Origin: Elioraea thermophila (ex Habib et al. 2022)
GTDB taxonomy: Bacteria > Pseudomonadota > Alphaproteobacteria > Acetobacterales > Acetobacteraceae
NCBI RefSeq assembly: GCF_003336755.1
Contig: NZ_QMDI01000002.1
Location: 124,001-188,000, forward strand
Reading direction: 5' to 3'
Length of the DNA: 64,000 nucleotides
Position 1 is the stretch's first letter; every line of letters begins with the position of its first letter. Shown piece by piece: positions 19,234 through 29,241 of this stretch. The notes under the pieces are model-generated. The model worked only from the letters and a program-made list of their open reading frames with translations, did not search any database and had not been told where the DNA came from. Both the position numbers and the translations under genes were made by a program.

Positions 19234-21513
19234 ATGAGCGAGGCGTCCGCCTCCGCTGCGGCACCGCCCGAGGGGGCCCTCAAGCGGCCCGGGCCGTGGC
19301 GAAGGGCGGTGTCGTCGCTGCTCTCCGGGCGCGTCGGACGCTGGCTCACCATCGCGCTCGCGATCGCCGCCTTCGGCTCGGGCCTCGTCACTTTCGCCGC
19401 CATCACCGGGGCAGGCGCGCTCGGCCTGCCGCCCGGCTCGATCCTGGTCCTTGTCAACCTCAATCTCGCGCTGCTGCTCGTGCTGGGCGCCGTGCTCGCC
19501 GCGCGCGTGGTGCGGGTTTGGATCGAGCGCCGTCGCGGCATCGCGGGGTCTCGGTTGCACGTGCGGCTCGTGCTGCTGTTCGGTCTGGTCGCCGTGCTGC
19601 CCACCATCATCGTCACCGCCTTCTCGGCGGTGTTCTTCAATCGCGGCCTCGAGTCCTGGTTCAGCGAACGCGTGCGCACGGCACTCGAGGAAAGCCTTGC
19701 CGCCAGCCGGATCTACCTGCGCGAGCACGAGCAGGCGCTGCGCGGCGAGGCGCTCGCCATGGCGACGGAACTCGCGCGCGCTGGCCCGCTGCTTCTCGCC
19801 CAGGGCCCGCGCCTGCTGCAGGCCGTGCTCGAACGACAGGCCGCCTTGCGCGGGCTGACCGAGGCCGTGGTGTTCGACGGCACGACGGGGCAAGTGCTCG
19901 CCTCGGGAGGGCTCTTGTCGCCGCAGCCGGGCGAGGTCCTTCCATCCTGGGCGATCGCCTTTGCGCGCACGGGCGAGGTCGCGCTGCTGCCGACCGAGGA
20001 ATGGGGACGGGTGCGCGCGCTCGTCGATCTCGACCTGCCGGGAGACCCGTTCCTGCTGATCGGACGCCCCGTGGACGCGAATGTGCTCGCCCATGTCGCG
20101 CGCACCGAACAGGCGGTCTTGCAGTATCGCGAGGCCGAGGCGAGCCGATCGCGCCTGCAGATCACCTTCGCCCTCGTCTACGCGGTGGTCGCGCTCGTCA
20201 TCCTGTTCGGGGCGGTGCTCATCGGTCTGCTGATCGCCGGACGGATCGCGCGACCTCTTGCGGGTCTCGTGTCGGCGGCCGAGCGCGTGCGCGCGGGCGA
20301 TCTCTCCGTGCGCGTCTCGGAGCGGTCGCGTGACGATGAGATCGGCGTGCTGTCGCGCGCGTTCAACCGCATGCTGAGCCAGCTCGAGGCCAACCGCGCC
20401 GAGCTGATGGAAGCCTATCGCCAGATCGACGAGCGTCGGCGGTTCACCGAAGGCGTGCTCGAAGGCGTCTCGGCCGGCGTGATCGGGCTCGACGCGGCGG
20501 GGCGGATCGACCTTCCCAACCGCTCGGCGAGCGAGCTGCTCGGGCTCGATCTGATCGTGCGGCACGGCGCGCCGCTCGCCGAGGTGGTGCCCGAGTTCGC
20601 TCCTCTGCTCGACGCCGCGGCCGCCGATCTCACTCGCCCCGTTCAGGGCGAGGTGCGGATCGCGACGCCGTCTGGACGACGCCAGCTCCTGGTGCGGATC
20701 GCCCCGGAGACGGCCGGCGGCGAGCTGCGCGGCTTCGTCGTCACCTTCGACGATGTCACCGCTCTGGTGCTGGCGCAGCGCCAAGCCGCCTGGGCCGATG
20801 TCGCGCGGCGGATCGCGCACGAGATCAAGAACCCGCTCACCCCGATCCAGCTCTCGGCCGAGCGCCTGCGGCGCAAGTACCGCGGCCAGATCACATCGGA
20901 CCCCGAAACATTCGAGACCTGCACCGACACCATCATCCGCCAGGTCGGCGACATCGGGCGCATGGTCGATGAGTTCTCGGCGTTCGCCCGCATGCCGCAG
21001 CCCGTGCTGCGACCGGAGCGGGTGGAGGAGGTGGTGCACGAGGCGGTGTTCCTGCAGCGCCAGGCGCATCCCGAAATCGACTATTCCGTTTCGATCCCTC
21101 CCGGCCTGCCGCCCGTCGCATTCGATCGCCGCCTCATCGGCCAGGCGCTGACCAACCTGCTGGCCAACGCGGCCGATGCGATCGCCGCTCGCGAAGGCGC
21201 AGGCCGAGTCGCGATCGACGTCGAGATCCGCGGCAGCGAATTGCACATCGCGGTCGAGGACGACGGCGAGGGTCTGCCCAAGGATGGCCGCGAGTCGCTG
21301 ACCGAGCCCTATGTGACGCGAAAACCCAAGGGGACCGGGCTCGGACTTGCGATCGTGAAGAAGATCATGGAAGACCATGGTGGTCGTCTGCTACTGACCG
21401 ACCGTGCGGACGGCAGCCCCGGCGCGCGGGTCACCCTGGTGCTGCCGATGCCACCCGGCGAGCAGACGATGTCCTCAGTGAGCGAGTTCGCCCAGCCCGT
21501 CCATGGCGCATGA
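19234..21513 (+). CDS. ntrY: membrane sensor histidine kinase NtrY
   Basis: A kinase of the NtrY/NtrX pair. The N terminus has hydrophobic segments at about residues 35-60, 68-90 and 110-135, then a periplasmic region and another membrane helix near 310-335. A HAMP region (PLAGLVSAAERVRAGDLSVR), a PAS-like domain and the phospho-acceptor His in RRIAHEIKNPLTPIQLSAER follow. The ATPase boxes NLLANAADAI and GTGLGLAIVKK close the protein. 759 residues. ATG 19234 is preceded by CGGGGAG. It overlaps ntrX by 11 bases. NtrYX responds to nitrogen and redox cues in relatives. Confidence 0.94.
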   Translation: MSEASASAAAPPEGALKRPGPWRRAVSSLLSGRVGRWLTIALAIAAFGSGLVTFAAITGAGALGLPPGSILVLVNLNLALLLVLGAVLAARVVRVWIERRRGIAGSRLHVRLVLLFGLVAVLPTIIVTAFSAVFFNRGLESWFSERVRTALEESLAASRIYLREHEQALRGEALAMATELARAGPLLLAQGPRLLQAVLERQAALRGLTEAVVFDGTTGQVLASGGLLSPQPGEVLPSWAIAFARTGEVALLPTEEWGRVRALVDLDLPGDPFLLIGRPVDANVLAHVARTEQAVLQYREAEASRSRLQITFALVYAVVALVILFGAVLIGLLIAGRIARPLAGLVSAAERVRAGDLSVRVSERSRDDEIGVLSRAFNRMLSQLEANRAELMEAYRQIDERRRFTEGVLEGVSAGVIGLDAAGRIDLPNRSASELLGLDLIVRHGAPLAEVVPEFAPLLDAAAADLTRPVQGEVRIATPSGRRQLLVRIAPETAGGELRGFVVTFDDVTALVLAQRQAAWADVARRIAHEIKNPLTPIQLSAERLRRKYRGQITSDPETFETCTDTIIRQVGDIGRMVDEFSAFARMPQPVLRPERVEEVVHEAVFLQRQAHPEIDYSVSIPPGLPPVAFDRRLIGQALTNLLANAADAIAAREGAGRVAIDVEIRGSELHIAVEDDGEGLPKDGRESLTEPYVTRKPKGTGLGLAIVKKIMEDHGGRLLLTDRADGSPGARVTLVLPMPPGEQTMSSVSEFAQPVHGA

Positions 21514-22894
21514 CATCCTGATCGTCGACGACGAGCCCGACATCCGCATGTTGGTGGCAGGAATCCTGCGCGACGAGGGCTACGAGACGCGCGAGGCGGC
21601 GAACTCCGATCAGGCGCTCGCCCTGTTCCGCGAACGCCGTCCGAGCCTCGTCATCCTCGACGTTTGGCTGCAGAACTCGAAGCTGGACGGGCTTGCCATT
21701 CTCGAGATCATGCACGGGGAGGAACCGGTCGTTCCGGTCGTGATGATTTCCGGTCACGGAACGATCGAGACGGCGGTGCAGGCGATCCAGCAGGGCGCTT
21801 ACGACTTCATCGAAAAGCCGTTCAAGGCCGACCGTCTGCTGCTTGTCGTACGCCGCGCCATCGAAGCGGCGCAACTCAAGCGCGAAAACAGCGAACTTCG
21901 GCTGCGCGCCGGGTCGGAGACCGAGCTTCTCGGCACCTCGCCTGCTATCCGTGAACTGCGGGCGGCGATCGAGAAGGTCGCACCGACCGGCTCGCGCGTG
22001 CTGATCACGGGCCCCGCCGGCGCGGGCAAGGAGGTCGCGGCGCGCATGCTGCACGCGCGCTCCCGTCGCGCCGGACAGCCCTTCATGGTGTTGAACTGCG
22101 CGACCCTGAACCCGGCGCGCCTGGAGGACGAATTGTTCGGCGTCGAGGCGGGGCCGGATCCGCGGCTGCAGCCGCGTCGTGCCGGCACGCTCGAGCACGC
22201 GCACGGCGGCACGCTCCTCCTCGACGAAGTGGCGGACATGCCGCTGGAGACGCAGGGCAAGATCGTGCGCGTGCTGCAGGACCAGTCCTTCGAGCGCATC
22301 GGCGGAGCGACGCGCGTGAAGGTGGATGTGCGGGTGATCGCCACCACCAATCGTGACCTCTCGGCCGAGATCGCGGCTGGGCGCTTCAGAGAGGACCTGT
22401 TCTATCGCCTCAACGTCGTACCCCTTCGCGTGCCGCCGCTGAAGGAACGCCGCGAGGACATCCCGCTGCTCGCGCGTCATTTCCTCGCGCGCTCCGCCGA
22501 ACAGTCGGGCCTGCCCGCGCGCGAGTTGGCCGAGGATGCGCTCGCCGTGCTGCAGGCCTATGACTGGCCGGGCAACGTGCGTCAGCTGCGCAACCTGATG
22601 GACTGGTTGCTCATCATGGCGCCGGGCGAGGCGAAGGAGCCGATCCGTGCCGAGCACCTGCCCGCCGACATCGGGCTTGCCGCCCCGCCCGCTCTGCGGG
22701 CCGACAAGGCGGGCGAGATCATGGCGCTGCCGTTGCGCGAGGCGCGCGAGCTGTTCGAGAAGCAGTATCTGCTGGCGCAACTGACGCGCTTTGGCGGCAA
22801 CATCAGCCGCACGGCCAATTTCGTCGGCATGGAGCGGAGCGCGCTGCACCGCAAGCTGAAGAGCCTCGGCGTGCACGCCGAGGATCGCAGCTGA
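21503..22894 (+). CDS. ntrX: response regulator NtrX
   Basis: Partner of NtrY. The receiver domain has phospho-acceptor Asp53 in VILDVWLQNSK. The AAA+ domain is diverged: Walker A is GPAGAGKEV, and the sigma-54-contacting GAFTGA loop is absent, since the corresponding stretch reads LFGVEAGPDPRLQPRRAGTL. A Fis-type DNA-binding helix-turn-helix is at the C terminus (NISRTANFVGMERSALHRKL). Loss of the loop is known for alphaproteobacterial NtrX and suggests it does not act as a classical sigma-54 activator. A weak hairpin (22895-22910) follows the stop. Confidence 0.94.
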   Translation: MAHDILIVDDEPDIRMLVAGILRDEGYETREAANSDQALALFRERRPSLVILDVWLQNSKLDGLAILEIMHGEEPVVPVVMISGHGTIETAVQAIQQGAYDFIEKPFKADRLLLVVRRAIEAAQLKRENSELRLRAGSETELLGTSPAIRELRAAIEKVAPTGSRVLITGPAGAGKEVAARMLHARSRRAGQPFMVLNCATLNPARLEDELFGVEAGPDPRLQPRRAGTLEHAHGGTLLLDEVADMPLETQGKIVRVLQDQSFERIGGATRVKVDVRVIATTNRDLSAEIAAGRFREDLFYRLNVVPLRVPPLKERREDIPLLARHFLARSAEQSGLPARELAEDALAVLQAYDWPGNVRQLRNLMDWLLIMAPGEAKEPIRAEHLPADIGLAAPPALRADKAGEIMALPLREARELFEKQYLLAQLTRFGGNISRTANFVGMERSALHRKLKSLGVHAEDRS

Positions 22895-23061
22895 TCGGCC
22901 GCCCGGCCGAAGCCGCGCACATCCGTAGTCGCACGAGGTCCCTCGCGGGCGCGCAAGGTCGTCTCGCCTCGCCGCGGGACGGCGGCAAGGGCTCACACAC
23001 CCGCGGCTGGCAGGAATGGAGCGCGCGCGGTAAATCCTGCAGCACAGCGGGAAGGGTCACC

Positions 23062-23937
23062 ATGTCGCGCATCGCCTATGTCAACGGACGCTACGTGCCG
23101 CACGGCGAGGCGGCCGTGCACATCGAGGACCGCGGCTACCAGTTCGCCGACGCGGTCTACGAGGTCGTGCACGTGCATGACGGAAGGCTGATCGACGAGG
23201 AACCGCATCTCGATCGCCTCGAGCGGTCCTTGCGCGAGATCCGCATCCCGATGCCGGTGAGCCGCCGCGTGCTGGAGAGGATCCTGCGCGAGATCGTCCG
23301 CCGCAACCGCCTGAGCGAGGGCATCGTCTATCTGCAGATCAGCCGCGGCGTCGCCCGGCGCGATCACGCCTTCCCGAAGACGCCGGTGCCGCCGGCGCTC
23401 GTCATCACCGCGAAACGATTGAAGCCCTATCCGCGCTCGCTCGAAGGCTGGACCGCGACCGCCATCACCCACCCCGACCAGCGCTGGGCACGCTGCGACA
23501 TCAAGACCGTCGGCCTGTTGCCGAACGTGCTCGCGCGCCAGGCCGCGGTGGAGAAGGGGGCGACGGAGGCGATCCTGGTCGCCGCCGACGGGACGGTGAC
23601 CGAAGGTGCCTCGACCTCGGTCTGGATCGTCGATGCGGAGAAAAAGCTCCGCACGCGCGACCTCACCGCCAACATCCTGCCCGGCTGCACCCGCCAAGTC
23701 CTGCTTGGCCTGCTGGCCGAGAACGGGATCGCGGTCGAGGAGGGACCGTTCACCGTCGACGACCTCAGGAATGCCCGCGAGGTGTTCCTCACCTCGGCCT
23801 CCTCCTTCGTCAAACCGGTGGTGGCGATCGACGGCCGACCGGTGGGCGACGGCAAGCCGGGGCCGGTGACGCAGCGCCTGTTCGCCATCTTCTCCCGCCA
23901 CGTCGAGGGCGGACGCAACGAGCGCGCCGCGGCCTGA
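23062..23937 (+). CDS. dat: D-amino-acid transaminase (class IV PLP aminotransferase)
   Basis: A fold-type IV aminotransferase, probably exchanging D-alanine and D-glutamate for cell-wall synthesis. The N terminus YVNGRYVPHGEAAVHIEDRG, the PLP lysine in CDIKTVGLLPNVLARQ and the TEGASTSVWIV motif are family hallmarks. 291 residues. It lies between ntrX and hfq, a position where related bacteria keep this gene. Branched-chain aminotransferase and ADC lyase share the fold, but the motif set fits Dat best. Its stop overlaps the next start by one base. Confidence 0.88.
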   Translation: MSRIAYVNGRYVPHGEAAVHIEDRGYQFADAVYEVVHVHDGRLIDEEPHLDRLERSLREIRIPMPVSRRVLERILREIVRRNRLSEGIVYLQISRGVARRDHAFPKTPVPPALVITAKRLKPYPRSLEGWTATAITHPDQRWARCDIKTVGLLPNVLARQAAVEKGATEAILVAADGTVTEGASTSVWIVDAEKKLRTRDLTANILPGCTRQVLLGLLAENGIAVEEGPFTVDDLRNAREVFLTSASSFVKPVVAIDGRPVGDGKPGPVTQRLFAIFSRHVEGGRNERAAA

Positions 23938-24590
23938 TGAAGCCGCCGCGCGCGATCCTGTTCGACTGGGACAACACGCTGGTCGATGCCTGGCCGGGCG
24001 TGGCGCGGGCGTTGAACGAGACCTTCGCGGCGTTCGGGCTTCGGCCGTGGTCGATCGCGGAGGTGCGCGGCCGGGTGCGACGCTCCTTGCGCGACAGTTT
24101 TCCCGCCCTGTTCGGCGAGGCGTGGGAGCGGGCGTGCGACGTCTTCTACGAGGCCCTGGAGCGCAGTCACCTCCAGCATGTCACCCCGCTGCCCGGGGCG
24201 GCCGCGACCCTGGAAAGGGCGCTGGCCTCGGGGCTTCCGCTCGCGGTGGTCTCCAACAAGACCGGGCGCTACCTGCGGCGCGAAGCCGAAGCACTCGGCT
24301 GGTCGCGGTATTTCGCCGCCCTGATCGGCGCCGGGGACGCCGAGGCCGACAAGCCCGACCCTGCACCGTTCCGGCTCGCCCTGGGCGCGATCGGGGCGGA
24401 AGCGAGCGAAGAGATCTGGTACGTGGGCGACACGGCGCTCGACATGCTCGCGGCACGCAACTCCGGCTTGCTGCCGGTGCTGATTGGCGATGCCGCGCAT
24501 GACGGCGGGGCGGAAACGACGGGCTACGCCGTGCGCTTCACCGATCATCGGCATCTGGCCGAGGGGCTTGCGAGGCTTGTTCGCGCCTGA
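23937..24590 (+). CDS. HAD-superfamily phosphatase, phosphoglycolate phosphatase-like
   Basis: A 217-residue haloacid dehalogenase-type hydrolase. Motif I is LFDWDNTLVDAW, motif II is the Ser/Thr in LAVVSNKTG, and motif III/IV is Lys in DKPDP with the acidic pair in WYVGDTALDML. The cap domain is the helical type seen in Gph. The substrate cannot be fixed from sequence. Phosphoglycolate is the usual guess, and this would also fit with malate synthase G in glycolate handling. The start overlaps the dat stop (TGATG). Confidence 0.85.
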   Translation: MKPPRAILFDWDNTLVDAWPGVARALNETFAAFGLRPWSIAEVRGRVRRSLRDSFPALFGEAWERACDVFYEALERSHLQHVTPLPGAAATLERALASGLPLAVVSNKTGRYLRREAEALGWSRYFAALIGAGDAEADKPDPAPFRLALGAIGAEASEEIWYVGDTALDMLAARNSGLLPVLIGDAAHDGGAETTGYAVRFTDHRHLAEGLARLVRA

Positions 24591-24604
24591 GCGCGTGGTA
24601 TATG
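24577..24604 (+). promoter_or_regulatory. possible sigma-70 promoter for hfq
   Basis: TTGTTC (24577-24582) and TATATG (24599-24604) are separated by 16 bases, about 90 bases upstream of the hfq start and partly within the end of the HAD gene. The match is moderate and inferred by eye. It would let hfq be expressed independently of the upstream operon. Confidence 0.35.
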
Positions 24605-24894
24605 CAGAGGTCGGGGCGAGGCGGACGATCGGTGCCGTCCTTCGAATTCTCCCCGACGGATGCATGCCATGAACGAAAAGACAGCGAAGGCAACAATGGC
24701 GGAAAAGGCACAGAATGTTCAGGACGTGTTCCTGAACCACCTCAGGAAGAACAAGACGCCGGTCACGATTTTCCTGGTGAACGGCGTCAAGCTGCAGGGC
24801 ATCATCACCTGGTTCGACAATTTCTCCATGCTGCTGCGCCGGGACGGCCACACGCAGCTCGTCTACAAGCACGCGATCTCGACCGTGATGCCGG

Positions 24895-26358
<1,464 letters not shown>

Positions 26359-26412
26359 CGCAAGCGCCGCGCGCTGCTGCCATCCCGCCCGCCACAACCG
26401 AGGAGCATCCCG

Positions 26413-26700
26413 ATGCCGTTCCGCCCCCTTGGCGACCGCGTTCTCGTCGAGCCCCTGCCCGCGGAGACGAAGACGAAGGCGGGAATCATCATTCCGGATA
26501 CGGCGAGCGAGAAGCCGACCCGCGGCACGGTGGTCGCGGTCGGGCCCGGGCGTCGGGACGAGGACGGCCGGCTGCTGCCGATGGACGTCAAGGCCGGGGA
26601 CACCGTGCTTTATGGAAAGTGGTCGGGCACGGAGGTGAAGATCGCCGGCAAGGAGTACGTGATCCTGAAGGAGACCGACATCCTCGGGGTCGAGGCCTGA
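26413..26700 (+). CDS. groS: co-chaperonin GroES
   Basis: The 10-kDa lid of the GroEL chaperonin. [14 protein letters not shown] at the N terminus, the mobile loop [18 protein letters not shown] and the C-terminal [15 protein letters not shown] are canonical. 95 residues; GAGGAG lies upstream of ATG 26413. No groL follows: the next gene is an inositol-phosphatase homologue whose likely start overlaps this stop. It must therefore work with a GroEL encoded elsewhere, or be a second copy. Confidence 0.95.
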   Translation: MPFRPLGDRVLVEPLPAETKTKAGIIIPDTASEKPTRGTVVAVGPGRRDEDGRLLPMDVKAGDTVLYGKWSGTEVKIAGKEYVILKETDILGVEA

Positions 26701-27530
26701 CGCCGAAGCTCGACGCACGCCTGGCCGGCGAGGTCGCCCGCACGCTCGCCGACATCGCACGGGCCGAGATCCTTCCTCGCTTCACGCGGCTTGAGGCCGC
26801 GGAGGTGCGGTCGAAAACCGGCCCGCACGATCTCGTCACCGTGGTGGACGAGGCGGTGGAACGGGCGGTCGGCTCCTCTCTCGCCCGGCTGTTCCCTGGC
26901 ATTCCGGTGGTCGGGGAGGAAGCCGCGTCGGCCCACCCTGGGTTGCTGGCCGGGATCGGTTCCGCCGAGTTCGTGTTCGTCTGCGACCCGCTGGACGGGA
27001 CGGCCAACTTCGCGGCGGGCCTGCCCCTGTTCGGCACCATGCTCGCCCTGATCCGGCGCGGCGAGCCGGTCGCCGCCTGGATCCACGACCCGATCCGCGG
27101 CGACACGGCGATCGCGCTGCGCGGCGAGGGGGCCTGGGTTGAGGATGAGGAAGGGAATCGCCGGGATCTTCGGGTCGCCCCGGCGGTGCCGCTCGGCCGC
27201 ATGGCGGCGGTGATTTCGCACCGGATGCTGCCGGCGGAGCGTGCCGCGCTGGTGCGTCCTCGCCTTGGCCTGTTCGGTGCGGGCTGGGAGTTGCGCTGCG
27301 CGGCGCAGGAATGGCGTCTCGGCGCCTCGGGCCGCGTCCACGCGCTGTTCTATTGGCGGCTTCTGCCGTGGGATCACGCGCCGGGCTCGCTGATCTTCGC
27401 GGAGGCCGGTGGCTTCGTGCGCCGGCTCGACGGCGCGCCCTACCATGCCGGGGTGCACGCGGGTGGCCTGCTCGCCGCACCCGATCAGGAGAGTTGGGAA
27501 GCGGTCAGGTCGGCCCTGTTCGAGCGCTGA
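26697..27530 (+). CDS. inositol monophosphatase-family protein
   Basis: A magnesium-dependent sugar-phosphate phosphatase of the IMPase/CysQ/HisN fold. Metal-binding motifs are VVGEEAAS (about residue 75), DPLDGTANF (about 100) and [17 protein letters not shown] (about 225). The substrate could be inositol phosphate, histidinol phosphate or PAP. The start is unclear: the frame has no ATG before the catalytic core. CTG 26697, coupled to the groES stop, gives [13 protein letters not shown], while GTG 26619 would overlap groES by 82 bases. The 3' end overlaps the convergent mazG by 26 bases. Confidence 0.85.
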   Translation: MTPKLDARLAGEVARTLADIARAEILPRFTRLEAAEVRSKTGPHDLVTVVDEAVERAVGSSLARLFPGIPVVGEEAASAHPGLLAGIGSAEFVFVCDPLDGTANFAAGLPLFGTMLALIRRGEPVAAWIHDPIRGDTAIALRGEGAWVEDEEGNRRDLRVAPAVPLGRMAAVISHRMLPAERAALVRPRLGLFGAGWELRCAAQEWRLGASGRVHALFYWRLLPWDHAPGSLIFAEAGGFVRRLDGAPYHAGVHAGGLLAAPDQESWEAVRSALFER

Positions 27531-28404
27531 GCCGCCCCGGATCCTCCTCATCGCCGGCAGCCGGAGCCTCGGCGCGTTTCACCAAAGCCCACAGTCGCTC
27601 CATCTCCTCTAGGCTCGCCTCACTCGGCGTTTTTCCTTCTCGGGCAAGGGCTTGTTCGACGGCCTGGAACCGACGTTCGAATTTCGCGTTGGCTGCCCGC
27701 AGGCACGCCTCGGGGTCGAGACCGAGCTTGCGGGCCAAATTCACTTGCACGAACAGCATGTCGCCGATCTCTTCCGCCAAGCGATCCGAAGAGGTGCCGC
27801 CAGCCAGTTCCGCTTTCAGTTCTTCCGTTTCCTCGGCGAGCTTTTCCAGGACGGCGGCCGCATCAGGCCAATCGAAGCCGACGCGCGCGGCGCGTTTGGA
27901 CAGTTTCAGTGCCCGAGTGAGGGCGGGCAAGGCGACCGGCACACCGGCAAGCGCGCCGGTGAGCGCGCGGGCGGCGCGCTCTTCCGCTTTCTGCTGTTCC
28001 CAGGCCTCGCGGTGGGCTGACGTGTCCCGCCCGGCGCCGTCGCCGAACACGTGGGGATGGCGACGGACCATCTTGTCCGCGATGGCGGTTGCCACCGCGG
28101 CGGCGTCGAACAGACCGCGCTCCTCGGCGATGCGCGCGTGATAGACGACCTGAAGCAGGAGGTCGCCGAGCTCGTCCTTCAGCGCGTCCCAGTCCCGCCG
28201 GGCTATGGCGTCGGCGACCTCGTACGCCTCCTCGATCGTGTAGGGGGCGATGGTCTCGAAGGTCTGCACTTGGTCCCACGGGCAGCCGGTCTTAGGGTCG
28301 CGCAGCCGTCGCATGATCGCCACCAGGTGGGCGAAGGCGTCGGCCGCAGCCTGATCTGCCACTTCGGCCGCTGGCGGATCGGCGGAGGCCTCGGACGCGG
28401 ACAT
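27505..28404 (-). CDS. mazG: nucleoside triphosphate pyrophosphohydrolase MazG
   Basis: A house-cleaning enzyme that hydrolyses NTPs and dNTPs to monophosphates. It has two MazG domains: residues about 30-140 with CPWDQVQT, EEAYEVADAI and DELGDLLLQVVYHA, and about 190-280 with EETEELKAEL and EEIGDMLFVQVNLAR. 299 residues from ATG 28404; the adjacent GTG 28407 is an alternative. It ends the long reverse-strand cluster, 43 bases after tatD, and overlaps the convergent phosphatase gene. Confidence 0.94.
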   Translation of the reverse strand: MSASEASADPPAAEVADQAAADAFAHLVAIMRRLRDPKTGCPWDQVQTFETIAPYTIEEAYEVADAIARRDWDALKDELGDLLLQVVYHARIAEERGLFDAAAVATAIADKMVRRHPHVFGDGAGRDTSAHREAWEQQKAEERAARALTGALAGVPVALPALTRALKLSKRAARVGFDWPDAAAVLEKLAEETEELKAELAGGTSSDRLAEEIGDMLFVQVNLARKLGLDPEACLRAANAKFERRFQAVEQALAREGKTPSEASLEEMERLWALVKRAEAPAAGDEEDPGRLSARTGPT

Positions 28405-28447
28405 CACAAAGCCCGATAAGCAAGATTATGGAAACAACCGACCGCCC

Positions 28448-29239
28448 TCATGCGACCCCGGCCGGCACACGAAGCCCGCGAAACAGCCGCTCGGCATTGG
28501 CCGTCGTCAGTTCGGCCAAGGCCTGAGGGCTCATGCCCCGCAGCTCGGCGAGCCTCGCGGCCGTGTGCACGACCATCGCCGGCTCGCAGCGCTTGCCCCG
28601 ATAGGGCTCCGGCGCGAGATACGGCGCGTCGGTCTCGACCAGGAGGCGGTCGGCCGGAATCTCTCGCGCAATGGCGCGCAGCTCGTCCGAGCGCTTGAAG
28701 GTCAGGATCCCCGAGAAGCTGACCATGCCGCCGAGCGCGACGCCGACCTCGGCCAGCCGGCGGCCTGAGGAGAAGCAGTGCAGCACGAAGCGGAACGGGC
28801 CACCGCGCGCGTGCTCGTCCTCAAGGATGGCGGCGATGTCGTCGTCGGCGTCGCGGGCATGGATGACGAGCGCAAGACCGCTCCGCTGGGCGGCGCGGAT
28901 CTGTACCCGGAACACCTCGGCCGCCACCGCGCGGGGCGCGCGATCGTAATGGTAGTCGAGGCCCGCTTCGCCGATTCCGACCACGCGGGGGTGGTCGGCG
29001 AGGCGCAGGATCTCCTCCACCGTCGGCACGGGCGTTTCGGCGGCGTTGTGCGGGTGGATGCCGACCGTGCACCAGACCTCCGGATGCGCGGCGGCGATGC
29101 GCTGCACGGTCTCGGCCTGGGCAAGGCGCGTGCCGATGGTGACGAGCGCGCCCACCCCGACCGTGCGGGCACGTGCCACCACCTCGGGGATCTCGTCCTC
29201 ACGCCAATGGTCGAGGTGGCAATGGCTGTCGATCAGCAT
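28448..29239 (-). CDS. tatD: TatD-family metal-dependent DNase
   Basis: A TIM-barrel metallo-hydrolase acting as a 3'-5' exonuclease/DNase. The metal ligands are in DSHCHLDH at the N terminus, in GEAGLDYHY (Glu), in HARD, in HCFSS and in ETDAPYLAPEPYRGKRCEP. 263 residues. The start ATG 29239 lies two bases beyond the metG stop, so it is the last member of the tmk-holB-metG-tatD string that is widespread in alphaproteobacteria. Confidence 0.94.
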   Translation of the reverse strand: MLIDSHCHLDHWREDEIPEVVARARTVGVGALVTIGTRLAQAETVQRIAAAHPEVWCTVGIHPHNAAETPVPTVEEILRLADHPRVVGIGEAGLDYHYDRAPRAVAAEVFRVQIRAAQRSGLALVIHARDADDDIAAILEDEHARGGPFRFVLHCFSSGRRLAEVGVALGGMVSFSGILTFKRSDELRAIAREIPADRLLVETDAPYLAPEPYRGKRCEPAMVVHTAARLAELRGMSPQALAELTTANAERLFRGLRVPAGVA

Positions 29240-29241
29240 GG

